Below, in pieces: positions 47,230 to 58,389 of a stretch of DNA of 64,000 nucleotides (position 1 is the stretch's first letter; the number at the start of each line of letters is the position of its first letter). The position numbers and the translations under genes were made by a program. Below the pieces are notes generated by a model. That model made no database searches and was not told the origin of the DNA. It was given only the letters and a program-made list of their open reading frames with translations. Source of the DNA: Siphonodentalium dalli (lineage: Eukaryota; Mollusca; Scaphopoda; Gadilida; Siphonodentaliidae); NCBI GenBank assembly GCA_032622095.1, contig CP136069.1, forward strand, positions 109,458,278 through 109,522,277, given 5' to 3'.

Positions 47230-48051
47230 GGCCAAAACAAAATGAATGCGTGTTTCCCGTAACGAGCCCAAAACAAATAGGGGCGGGCTGTAGGCTTTTC
47301 ATTTTATTTTATTTTTTCATTTTATTTTTTTATGGTCTCGTGTGGGCCATGCCTAACCACCATCAAACACCATACAATGATTCGAGCAACCAACAAATCG
47401 TTGATAAAACTGATATATGCTAACAAGATATAATTATATATATTTTTACGAAATAAGTTTAATTATTAACCAAACAGTAAATATATCGTATATATAAAAT
47501 ATCTAGTTTGATGCCAACAAAACGGGAATGACAATTATGTGTCCCCAGGGAGCAGTATTAAAAAAAATATCTCCCCGATAAGAAATTCTCCTATCAGAGT
47601 CGGGGTACAATGTTTACTTTAGTTCCCTGGCCACTGTAGCTTCCTGCTGCGCATGTCTTATAAGTCACAGCCGGCTACAGCTGGCTACAGGTTTTTTGCT
47701 CAAATACACTCAACAATACTCCACATAAACGCAAACACATGCTTCCGGTCAGCGAAGAGGAAGGATAACCTGTAATATTCCGGTATTGCGTCCGGTCGTA
47801 ATTTGACTTTCTGTTTGAAGAGTGATGAATGTGGCTTTGCGAAAAATATATAAATATATCAAAGATATAATTTATCTCGCGAGATGAATCAGATAAAATG
47901 GAACCACGTGTACATAGTTTGGTTATCAGCGCGGTCGGTCGGTTTATAGATTGATTTTTTTTATTTAAAACCAATAAAATTAACTTGGGTCGGGAGGTTT
48001 TAAAGACGGTCGGTCGGGTTACGGGAAACACGCATTCATTTTGTTTTGGCC
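47230..48051. mobile_element. 822-bp GGCC-ended, TAA-flanked element (Harbinger-like)
   Basis: Perfect 34-bp inverted ends starting GGCCAAAACAAAATGAATGC and finishing GTTTCCCGTAAC. Flanked by TAA at 47227-47229 and 48052-48054. The GTTTCC(C/G)(G/C)TAAC core is shared with the elements at 19244 and 49508, so it is a diverged relative. No transposase. Confidence 0.93.
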
Positions 48052-48054
48052 TAA

Positions 48055-49504
48055 GCGGGAGCTCGGTCAGCATGGCTAGCATATATACTAGTGGCTATTT
48101 GTGGAAAAATTATTAAATATAGCCTTGCGTACTTGCTATTGTTGACTTGACACATTGGGATTGGAATAATCTGTATGCTAAACATAATAATTCCAGGCCA
48201 AGCTATTCGAACTGTCATGACCTTCTAGTTCTACATGACTCATGGGGCAATCGCAGATAGTCATATAAATGTTTAATCTGGTAGCATTTTCTTAGACCAT
48301 GCCATGAATCTCTATGTATCTATGCCCGTCGAGAATGATATATTCCACCAGTACAAAGTTTTTGCTGTTGCGATAGGGAAGTTTGTAACAATGAAACAGT
48401 ACAGGTAATAAATTATGAAATACCTGTTCCTTAAATAATGTGTGTCATAGAATGTGAAGGTCCAACTTTGAAATTTCAAGATTTAAGTGACTTTGTGGTT
48501 GATTTTGCTTTGTGTCGCTTACACTAATGTAATTCCTCCCGGGCAATTATAAAATTCTCAACGATCATTAAATTATTTGGCATAGAGACATATATAGAAT
48601 TAAATTAAAATAGAATTAAATTTCCATCACTATTATTAATTTCAGTCCAAGTCTCCACTATCAATATTATTGACCATCACAATGCATGATTGGACACCTG
48701 AGAGCACGATATAATATCACAAATGTCACAAACAAGCATGCAATCTCGAGTTGGGACCACCCCTACTGTGAAGTAGATTATTGAGGAACAAGTATTAACA
48801 ATAAAGGGAAATATATTCCCTTCTTGTTTATTCATTGTTATAAATTTCGCTGTCAGAACATAAAAAAGTTCCCAGGTATTTGTACAGTGCAATTGGTGTA
48901 ATATGGTCTATGGTACGGTCATATCTAGTGCAGAGATTCATGACATGATCTAGTATTTTTTGTGGTTCGATGGTCTTTTAAGGTGAACTCAGTAAGCGTG
49001 CATTATATGCACGTTTGAATAATTAGTAGTAACCGTATAGGAAACGCCCCGAACATACCACTATTGCACAATGACATCGGTTTGTTTGATCTAAATTATG
49101 TATCCACTCCAGCCCCAAAACAATAGTCATTTGGCAAATTATGTCATTCCTTTATATTTACATACTAAGTGTGATTATCACTAAATCCAGCATTCTGATT
49201 GGTCGGCACCCATGTGGCTAGTTGCAATTATTTATCGGTGAACGCGCAACAGCTCATTACTGCAGCCTCATAATTACATCGACGCGTCATCGGTTTTGGA
49301 AAGACGAACGCAAATGTTTTGGGTGCATTTGGACTCGCGCAGGATTGACTTAATAAATCATCGGGTTTCAATATAAAGAGAAATTGTTTCTGTTAACTTT
49401 TGCTAAGGGTGCTATGGGGATATTTTGGGCTGGTTTTGTCACGATACACTTTTTGATTTAAATACATTTACAAAAGTGGCTTTTTCGCTAAATGTATATA
49501 AATA
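48055..49504. other. Unassigned sequence
   Basis: No gene, TIR or tandem repeat recognised. Confidence 0.45.
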
Positions 49505-49507
49505 TAA

Positions 49508-50756
49508 GGCCTAAAAAAAAAGGCGTTTGTTTCCGCTAACCCGACCGACCCTATTTTAAACCCCTGAATCTAAACTTTTTATTGCCATTGCAAAAAAAAA
49601 AAAATTTGGACCAAAAAAAAATAAAATTTTGGACCAAAATAAATTAAATTTTTTTTTTTTTTCAATTTAGGTCCCAATTCATATCATAACAAGATGCAAA
49701 ACATTTATATATATTGATATAAGAAATTTAAGTTTACAAAAAGATTCAAGTTTAACAGTTGGAATCATACTGTAAAGTATGTTTGGCTTTATCTAGCTTT
49801 CATCTGTGAAAACTTCAAATAGTTTCAGTTCAGGTTTGTTATCATTCAGCCTTCAGACTTCAGTATTTTAATCAAATACAGTACAGGAACATTAACAATT
49901 TGATCGAATCAACCTGGTTATCAGGTGGGATCTCATAATACCAAATGAAAAATTAACATAGAGATTAGTACTATAAATAGTAATAATAACTTAATAGACA
50001 TTGTTTCTGTACTACATGTAGTATATTATGTATGTGTCTCACTTGAATTTTATAAAATAGCCTATTATATGAATTAGAGTGATAATGGTATTAAAGTCTC
50101 CTTTCAAGCAGGATACGCATAATCCATTGAACCCAAAAGATAATTTAGATATCTGACAATAACTTATAAGCATTTCCAATCCATACATATATAAAAATTT
50201 CCAAAGTTATACTTGAGAAACTTGATCAAATTGACCTCTCAGTAAAATTCAAAATACTGACTCAAAGTGCCCTAGATCAAAAATTTTCCAAGGGGAAAAC
50301 CCCCACCATCAGCAGGGGGTCACCCCTCCCAACTCTTCCTCCACTCAGGCCTTCAGGCTATGCCTTCGGCATATTATTGCCCAAAAACAGGTGTCCCCCA
50401 AAAATACCTAGACCCTTCACTGAATGCGGAGGAGAAGGTAATGTTGTGAAGCCATCATTAAGAGATCGGTACAAGACGGTCACTCCAATATGTGAAGAGT
50501 GCAGTATATATGTAACAGACTAGTATTTATGTAAATATTAAAGCATATGTAAGATTGAGTTTCTAGTTCCTCTGTCATCTGGGTTAACCTGATTGGGGCT
50601 AAGAAGTGCATAGTTTGGGTTATTGACAAGTATTATACAGTTATGTTTAAAGATACTGAAAAAAAAAGTTAACAAAAAAAAAAAAGTTAAGCCTACCTAC
50701 CTACCCTTATTTTTTTTCAGCTCGTTAGCAGAAACAAATGTATTTTTTTTTAGGCC
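49508..50756. mobile_element. GGCC-ended, TAA-flanked nonautonomous element, copy 2 (Harbinger-like)
   Basis: The ends are GGCCTAAAAAAAAAGGCG (left) and, reverse complemented, GGCCTAAAAAAAAATACA (right), followed by TTTGTTTC(C/T)GCTAAC. Flanked by TAA at 49505-49507 and 50757-50759. Very similar along its length to 19244-20853 but without the Helitron and with a single copy of the 115-bp segment. It inserted at the left edge of the palindrome 50757-50915. Confidence 0.93.
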
Positions 50757-50915
50757 TAAGGATTAACTGTCATGTGGACTGTTTTTATGGAGATGTAACC
50801 GTGAGGTAAGTGGTCATAACTTGTATGTAAAACCCTTCGGGTTTTACACAAGTTATGACCACTTACCTCACAGTTACATCTCCATAAAAACAGTCCACAT
50901 GACAGTTAATCCTTA
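50757..50915. repeat. 159-bp near-perfect palindrome
   Basis: TAAGGATTAACTGTCATGTG...CACATGACAGTTAATCCTTA with arms of about 73 bp and the loop region AAAACCCTTCGGGTTTT. The left end coincides with the TAA target copy of the element 49508-50756. A foldback MITE is likely; a miRNA-like transcript is possible but unsupported. Confidence 0.9.
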
Positions 50916-51673
50916 TTTGAAGTGCCTATCATCTACTGAAGGTGGATCCTACCACAGGCCAGAAATTGTATCCCATTGAGTCATTGTGCCCCACCCGTGT
51001 AACTCGCTGAAAGTCAAGCATACATAAAAGTCTATAAATAAATCAGATGTGGCTATGTGAAATATGTAATAAATCCCCGTTTTCCACATCACAAAAATTT
51101 ATTCAGTATTATATGTAAATTTATCCAATAAAGATATTTTTCCCTTAAAATTGCAAAAATAAATTAATTAATTTTGCCTTGAAAATTGGTCGCTGGGCCA
51201 GATTCAACCTTCACCTGATGATAGCATTTTGAACATATATAGTAACATGTATTATATGGCTATTATAATATCTCTGGACTGGCGCCATTGATATTAGTCT
51301 GGAAATTAGAGAAATGTTAGAGGCAATGTCTCACTCTGACCCATGTCTAACTGTGGCCCACATTCCCCTATATCTGGTGCTGCAACATATTCTCGTGCAA
51401 ATAGGTTTATATTGTACCTAAATATTCACATAGGTTCATATTTTTTATTCATTTAAATTTGTTTAAATCCAAATTTAGAAAAACTAACGCCATTATACAC
51501 TCTGCCAGGGCACCCTGAGTCACCACACCAAATTTCGTTAAAATCCCGGCACCAAAATTAACAAAGATGTGTTGGTCTCAACTTTACTCCAGTCTTATAT
51601 GTATATATAAACAGTCCCATGAAACATTTATACATTTATTGATGGACGTGTCGTGGGATGTTCATACAGGATC
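50916..51673. other. Unassigned sequence
   Basis: Contains TCTCACTCTGACCC-type unique sequence and, at 51480-51565, a fragment resembling the start of other dispersed repeats (CACCCTGAGTCACCACACCAAA). No gene. Confidence 0.4.
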
Positions 51674-51805
51674 GGGTTCATTATTCCGAAGGTTCCATAT
51701 TCCGAAGGTTCATTATTCCGAAGGTTCATTATTCCGAAGGTTCGCTATTCAAAATGTTCGTTATTCCAAAGATTCGCTGTTCTGAAGGTTTTCTATTCTG
51801 GGCGT
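51674..51805 (+). repeat. 16-bp minisatellite GGTTCATTATTCCGAA, about 8 units
   Basis: Tandem units GGTTC(A/C/G)NTATTCCGAA, degenerating to the right. The open frames through it (HYSEGSLFRRF-like) are repeat translations. Confidence 0.93.
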
Positions 51806-52296
51806 ATTTAACCAGAAATGAATTAAAATTTGCAGCCCCACCCCCCCCCCCCCCACAAAAACCACACGAGGAATGAAAAATGCTATTACGCTAGTATTCA
51901 CCCCATTCTAATTCCCAAATTTAATTGGTTATTAATAGCAAGAAGACAGTATCAATTTATTGTTTATTATGGAAAGTTGAAAACACGATGACTGCATGAC
52001 TGAAATAAGCTACATGTAGAGTGTAAGTGATACAGTCTGTCCGGACTGGCAATCTGTATTTGAAAGAAACATCAACATTAGAGACCCACTTAATTTTCGA
52101 ACCCCCAAATCATATATATATAAAATTTATGCCATATTATATACCATGCATTTGAAATAGGAAGCTCTCTAACATTGTATTATAAACTTATCCGTGTGTA
52201 ATAAACTGTGAACATGCTTTTGTTGAGTTGCCGACGTGTTTTTGTGCTAAAGTTTCATCTGGTTTTGTTGTGCAAAGTGTATTTTTTTTCAATGGA

Positions 52297-52345
52297 GGGG
52301 GAATAACTCTATATTTTAAAGATAGTTATTCCCCTTCCATTGAAA
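52297..52345. repeat. Short hairpin
   Basis: CAATGGAGGGGGAATAACT / AGTTATTCCCCTTCCATTG with an AT-rich loop. Confidence 0.75.
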
Positions 52346-52834
52346 ATTCCTTTTTCTAGCTTGAATTCTGGGAGCCATAACGGGGGGGGGGGGGGGATTT
52401 TTTTATGATTTCAGCTATTTTATATTTCTCTATGGGCATCTTCGGAGGCAACACAGACGTTTTAAATGGTGATGGATAATAGTATTTTAATCATATTTTA
52501 AGGCATAGATTGATAGATTGTTATTAAAACAGAATATCAATGTTATGGCGCTCCAGTATTCATTAAGCGCGTTATAACTTATAGCCCCACTGTTATAAAC
52601 TGCCTTTAGCTGGCGTATTCTTGCCTCTAAGATCATTGAGATACAACGCCATGGAAACATAGCAATTGTGTGGGCTGCGTGACGTGACATTAAATTTCAA
52701 GGAAACCCGCGAAAAAAAAATCACATTTATTGTTTCAATGTTTTAAGTTATTTCATTCATAAAATTAAAAAGAGTCTTGTGATAAAGAACCCTCTCAATA
52801 CTTTAGAAGATAGAATTAAACTTCAAAATAACAA

Positions 52835-52935
52835 AAACCTTCGGAATAGAGAACCATAAGAATAGCGAACCTTCGATATAATGAACCTTGGCAATAGTGA
52901 ACATTCGGAATAGCAAATCTTCGGAATAGAGACAT
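52835..52935 (-). repeat. Same 16-bp minisatellite in inverse orientation, about 6 units
   Basis: Units such as CCTTCGGAATAGAGAA and CCTTCGATATAATGAA are the reverse complement of the 51674-51805 unit. The two tracts and nearby TTTATNGATGGACGT sequences (51637 and 53030) suggest a rearranged element of about 1.4 kb. Confidence 0.85.
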
Positions 52936-53507
52936 GTCGCTGTCCATACGTACTGACGTGATTCATATATCCCAAGTTGGCCGGAAATACAGGCACTCCC
53001 ATGAATTTGATGAAACATACATTTACCAATTTATAGATGGACGTACATGTTTTTGGGTTGTCCATACGTACTGACGTAATCATATTATTATATTTAACTA
53101 ACAGTGATTCCTAGGGACTGTGGTAGACTGTACAGTACTGTCAGTGTCGCTAATGGGGTCGTTGTCGTAACGTTTTATACATAAATGCACACCGTGTGCA
53201 TTTATGTACATAAATGCACACCAGTCTCAGTCGGCGCGAGATTGAAACGTTACCGTAAATAATTGCCGTCTGCTTCAATTCATAACTATTTTTCTTCCGA
53301 AGTTCTGATAAAGGCATTCTTTTATCACAATTATCGAAACTGCAATAAGATTGGTCATCGGTCGCATATTTTTCTTAGTATTAAACAGGGACGAAAAGAA
53401 CTGCATGGTTGTTTGGTCGATGAACGGAAGAAAACAAACTTACAAAAAATATCAAAACGTGTGCATTTATGTAGAAAACACTACGACAATGACCCCTGTC
53501 GGGTACA

Positions 53508-53655
53508 GGACGTTTCGTACCATGGTCGTTTCGTACTTGGTCGTTTCGTACCATCTGGTCGTTTCGTACCATATTTCTTGGTCGTTTCGTACCACATTCT
53601 TTGGTCGTTTCGTACCATGTAAAAAATCAATTGGTCGTTTCGTACCGTGTGTTGG
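53508..53655 (+). repeat. Interspersed direct repeat GGTCGTTTCGTACC, 7 copies
   Basis: Seven copies of (T)GGTCGTTTCGTACCAT with spacers of 1 to about 20 nt. The last copy runs into the left end of the MULE (GTACCGTGTGTTGG). Confidence 0.92.
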
Positions 53656-53999
53656 AAATGGGGAAAACACGGTATTTTATATATATATTTATATTATGTA
53701 TGTATAATTATTCATGTTTTGGAATGCGGGGAAAGATCTTATGAGATTTGCTTACATCGAATGTGAATAACAATCACGCTGACAATAGTATTCATCTGAT
53801 TGACTGCGGGAAAGATCTTATGAGATGTTTTTACAACAAGTGTTAATACTAATCACGCTGTATAAACAAGAGGTGAGATCTTACTGATTACCACTAATTA
53901 CCACCTGGCTTCTTGATCACACCTTTTCGTGAGTTGTTTTTGTTGGAATCCTATAAGTAACATGAGATCCCCCATCATTTCATCATTCATCTCACAATC

Positions 54000-54081
54000 A
54001 TGTCTGACTTTCTCTCCGACGTTAATTGTATAGACTGTTCCAGAGAGGTTCGTCCGCGTCAACACGGTCTTCAATGTGAAG
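54000..54081 (+). CDS. MULE gene exon 1: start of a PHD-type zinc finger
   Basis: ATG at 54000-54002, 27 codons plus one base, then the donor GTTAGT. It encodes CIDC and CEG, the first Cys pair of the finger and one Cys of the next. Joined in phase to exon 2 at 54337 it continues CHRWQHRTC...WVCTAC, completing a C-x2-C, C-x2-C, H-x2-C, C-x2-C pattern typical of a PHD finger. An in-frame start with a clean splice makes this model good. Confidence 0.82.
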
Positions 54082-54336
54082 GTTAGTACTCGTATATATT
54101 ATACAATTTTATTTTGAACATCAACTTAACTTAATATTTAAAAACAATCTGTAAAATGTATATATATTATACATTTTTATTTTAAACATCAACTTAACTA
54201 AATAATTAAAAACAAATCTGTATGAATATTAATGTAAATGATTATTTATGACGAGTCAAATGTTGCTTTAACCAATATTGAAATTCATCAATACAGATAT
54301 ATACCAGTTTGTTATAACACTGAATTGTCTTTCCAG

Positions 54337-55465
54337 GTTGCCACAGATGGCAGCACCGTACATGCAGCACCGGCGTTAGTCTAGAAGTTTACCGATATGC
54401 CATAAAGACAGCGACGCCAATAGATTGGGTCTGCACCGCATGCAGCCAAACCACGACAGTCGAGCAGACGGTAGAAGATACGGCGATCGCAAACTTCGAC
54501 ATTGAAATGACAACGACGACTCCACCTCCAACCAGAATAGACCATTCGACCTTCGACATCGACAAAACGTTCAACCGGCCACATGACCACGATGAATCGT
54601 CAATACTGCTCCCAGAACCACAGCTGATGGAAACCGACGATTCACCATCGACTTTCAGACGGATCGACAACGGAACGAAAAGAGGCAAGCCAAAGCTAGT
54701 GTCCAGCGACGGATTCAGCTTTACCGTGAAAAGACAGACCAGCAAGGCGACACATTGGTGGTGTTCTCATCGCCAAAAGACTGGAGCCTGCCCAGCTACC
54801 ATCACAGAGAAAGATGATGTCTTCACCGCAGGCCCAAAACTCCATAACCATCAACCTGATAATGTGACCGGCATCGAGATTTCAGCGCGTCTGCGTCAGA
54901 AAGGAACAGATTTTCGTCCCTGCGTCAACTCTGGCTGAAGATTTAATGCGGGAAGAGTTCGACCAGAACCCCAGCGCCGACCTGCCAAAGCCCGAGAATT
55001 TGATCCGCCAAGCTAATCGAAGGCGACAGAAGGTGAAGCCGAAACCACCACACGACAACAACTTCATCACCGACACTGGATTTCTGCCAAAAGACTTTCT
55101 TCAAGACGACATCCATTTCGACGGCCAAAGGCATCAGATTTTCGCAACATCAGCCCAGCTTGAAATTCTATCCAGGTCAAAGAATTGGTACATCGATGGA
55201 ACATTCAGCATAGTGCATCAGCCATTCCATCAACTGATGACCATCCACGCCTTCGTCAGAAAAGGCGAACACTTAAAACAGATTCCGCTAATATATGTTC
55301 TGATGAGTCGTCGAAAGGCAAAAGATTATGATACGGTACGCATCATTTATACACAAGCTACTACCAGAGGTGGAAAGACGTGGTTGTTATTTTCACTGGA
55401 CCCAGGCCGTGAATAGGCAGATTCAAAAGAAAGGGCTGATCGAACTGTACAACAAACAAGACAGT
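54337..55465 (+). pseudogene. MULE transposase exon 2: PHD end, FLYWCH finger, catalytic core start
   Basis: Begins at the acceptor GTCTTTCCAG. Order: PHD finger remainder (54337-54460), a Thr/Pro/Asp-rich linker, then a FLYWCH finger (FSFTVKRQ...HWWCSH...GACPA...HNH, about 54690-54860). Then the MULE core with WYIDGTFSIVHQPFHQL (first catalytic Asp) and IPLIYVLMSRRKAKDYDTV. Further on, in another frame, come LLPEVERRGCYFHWTQAV and NRQIQKKGL. Lesions: a frameshift near 54900; and near 55350 a frame change where about 25-30 residues expected around the second catalytic Asp (DFE) are missing, i.e. a small deletion. The coding sequence stops at about 55465 where repeat family A begins. It is antisense to ERGIC3. 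The family is clear; the enzyme should be dead. Confidence 0.88.
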
Positions 55466-58125
55466 CAATGACTGTGGGGTCGCTCACCAGACTGCAAAGA
55501 CTGATAAGACTGGGACTCTGGAGACCAAAACAGTCAGCACTTTTCATAATCACTTTAAAAGAAGTAGATTTAAACAGGATATGTGGCTAGAGAGACTGTA
55601 AGTATGTAGATTGGTGAAAATCCACCTTGAAATTGCCAACTGTACACTACTGATCACCCCCCCATTTAAAAACAAATCTGAATTGCAGTCAAGGAAGAAC
55701 ATTCCATTCTATATAAGCCAAATAGTTCTTGCAAAACATATTTTAAGAATTACTATGCAGTGAAATAGTTAAGTCTCTGGCTCTGCCCTTATTTGACTTT
55801 GTGATCCCATTTTCACAAATCTGATAAGGATAAGATTTAAGTTCCCCAGTTGAAGTTGGTGATATTCACCCATTGGGCACCTCATTTATGAATTTTATCT
55901 TCTGCAAGTTATGGGATATAGAAACTTCCTAGAAGGGAAATTTAACTAACAACAATGTAAATTTGATACTGTAGATACTTCCCAGAAGATGAGGCCTAAG
56001 CAGAATGAGGTCTCCAGAAGGTGAATTTGGTTATGCTAGCCCGCTGTGTGGGATAGCATCACAAAAAGCGTGTATGTTCCTACATTGTGCATGCCTGGCC
56101 TCAAGCAACACAATGTATTATACAATCAAGCCTTGAAATAGTGTGAAAGTGTGTCTGTCATTTGCAGAATGAGGTCCCCAGAGGGTGAATTTAGTGATGC
56201 TATCCCGCACAGTGGGCTAGCATCACTAAATTCACCCTCTGGGGACCTCATTCTGCTGGGCCCCCAACTGCTATGGCAGACCTAGGATAAGATTGAAGTT
56301 CCCCAGTTGAAGTTGGTGATGTTCACCCATTGGGCACCTCAATTATGAATTTATCTTCTGCAAATTAGGGGATATAGAAACTTCCTAGAAGGGAAATGTA
56401 ACTAACAACAATGTTAATTTGATACTATAGATACTTCCCAGAAGATGAGGCCTAAGCAGAATGAGGTCTCCAGAGGGTGAATTTGGTGATGCTAGGCCAC
56501 TGTGTGGGATAGCATCACTAAATTCACCCTCTGGGGACCTCATTCTGCAAATGACATTAGTCCTGATATGAACAATACATGAGAGATTGGGAATTAATGA
56601 CATATAGCAAATCTGCAGGAATGTTTATAAACATATCAAGATTGACATGATTGTGTCCGCATACCCAGCATATATACAGTTACAGCCAAAGTAAATGCTT
56701 CTTATTAATGATTCTGTCAAGAATTTGAGTAAATTTTATTTTTGAGACCAGGCCAGGGTGGCAGAAGCAGTGCACTTGAATGAAGGGCCAGGGGCCACAA
56801 CCTACAGAAATGTAATGGCATTAGTTTTTCAATTATCAAAAAATGTTAAACAATATATATATATATTAAATTGACCATGGAGTTAAATACACTTTTTTTT
56901 TTCTTTTTTTTTTAAATATTCTAATAAAAAAAAACAATTCCACAGTTTTTTTAAATATTCTTTTATGTTTAAATATCATTTCTTTTCTATTCTTTTCTTT
57001 TTTGGTTAAAGAGTTTAATCTGAATTTTTTTTTCTGAGTTATGTCCCTGGCCCCACCCGCATTTGACCCAGTGACCTCATTTGAACAAATCTGAACCCCA
57101 GTCAACCAATGATCCTTCATACCAAATATGAACCCATTTGGCCTGATGGTAAATTTCGAGAAGAAGATGTTTAAAAGAATTACTATGGAGGGAAAGAGTT
57201 ATGGCCCTGGTTTCTCAACTAATCAACCTGGTGACCTCATTTGAACAAATCTGGATGTGAGTCACCTAGGGAACATCCACACCAAATATGAACCCATTAG
57301 GCCTTATGGTTCTGGAAAAGAAGTCGTTATAAGAATTACTATGAAGGAATAGAGTTGTGGCCCTGCTTTCGCAACTATTTGACCCAGTGACCTCATTTGA
57401 ACAAATCTGAATGAGAGTCACCTAGGGAACATCCACACCAAATATGAACCAATTCGGTCCAATGGAACTTTAGAAGAAGATGTTCAAAGAATTGTTGATG
57501 GACGGATGGACGGACGTACCAACAAATGGGTAGATATGTGGCTTCGACCTACATGTATGTGGCTAGAAATGGTAATGTGGCTTTAGTTGTTATGTGGCTT
57601 CTCAAGTAGCCATAAAATTTAAGTGGCTATCAAGTAGTAGATAGTGATAAAACTCCAGATTATGGATTCATAACATGTTGGAATTATAGCAGAAGAAGCT
57701 GATTAAAACTCAAAAACTTGCTCACAGCAACTGGGACAGTGGAATAGGAGAAACTGACAGGACTGTGATTGGGTGGCTAGCCACATAAATGTCTTGTCAG
57801 TGTCCGACATCTCCTATTGACGGGTCATGGATGTCTAAATCGATGGACTTTTTTTCTTCCAAATTTTGAGTGACTACAAAATTAAATAAGCTGATTAGGC
57901 CAAATAGATCATTTTAGAACGTCCATCTGAAAGCTGTTACGTGGCTAGCCACGCAACGGAAGTTATGCACATAAATATCCATTTTACACAATCTTAGCCA
58001 CATTAGTAGTCATTAGTAAACACGGACGGACGGATGGACGGATGGACGGACGGATGGACGGATGACGGACGAGGAGTGATGACTATAGCTCCACCGGAGA
58101 CTTCGTCTCAGGTGAGCTAAAAAGG
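55450..58125 (+). repeat. Family A/D composite inserted into the MULE gene
   Basis: Left part AAGACAGTCAATGACTGTGG matches 42250. D segments follow at 55840-56550, with the hairpin AGAATGAGGTCCCCAGAGGG/CCCTCTGGGGACCTCATTCT at 56167-56257 and 56457-56547. A monomers lie near 57040, 57200 and 57355. GACGGATGGACGGACG runs are at 57498 and 58022-58075. The terminal palindrome GGAGACTTCGTCTCAGGTGAGCTAA ends at about 58120. Confidence 0.8.
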
Positions 58126-58389
58126 AGACGAATACAGCTAAATATTTGTTCTCATAAAATAAAATAGTAGATAAAATAAAATAATAGAATTGTATGAATA
58201 AAATAATAGAATTGTATGATTAAATAAATTTTTTCAAAATATAACTTATATGATTTTATTTTTATTTCAATTATATAAGTAGAATAATGCTATTATTTCA
58301 ATTAGCAGAAATAAGGGTATAATTAGAATAATATATAACAAACTGAAATTTTTCTTATTTATGTTTATATCTTCTTTTCATTTTTGTAG

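Noticed and set aside
51567-51876. Open frames with repeated HYSEGSLFRRF-like peptides
   Set aside because: Direct translation of a 16-bp minisatellite in different frames.
53263-53622. 119-codon frame upstream of the MULE
   Set aside because: Its C-terminal part is translation of the GGTCGTTTCGTACC repeats and the rest has no recognisable similarity.
53508-53655. CRISPR-like array of GGTCGTTTCGTACC repeats
   Set aside because: The repeats are only 14-17 bp, spacers are 1-20 nt and irregular, and the DNA is eukaryotic. It is a short interspersed direct repeat next to a MULE end.
12784-58120. Family A hairpin followed by CTAA as a Helitron 3' end
   Set aside because: Only the copy at 12870 is followed by T (CTAAT); the other two continue CTAAAAA. 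The A^T insertion rule is not met, so Helitron assignment is not claimed for family A.
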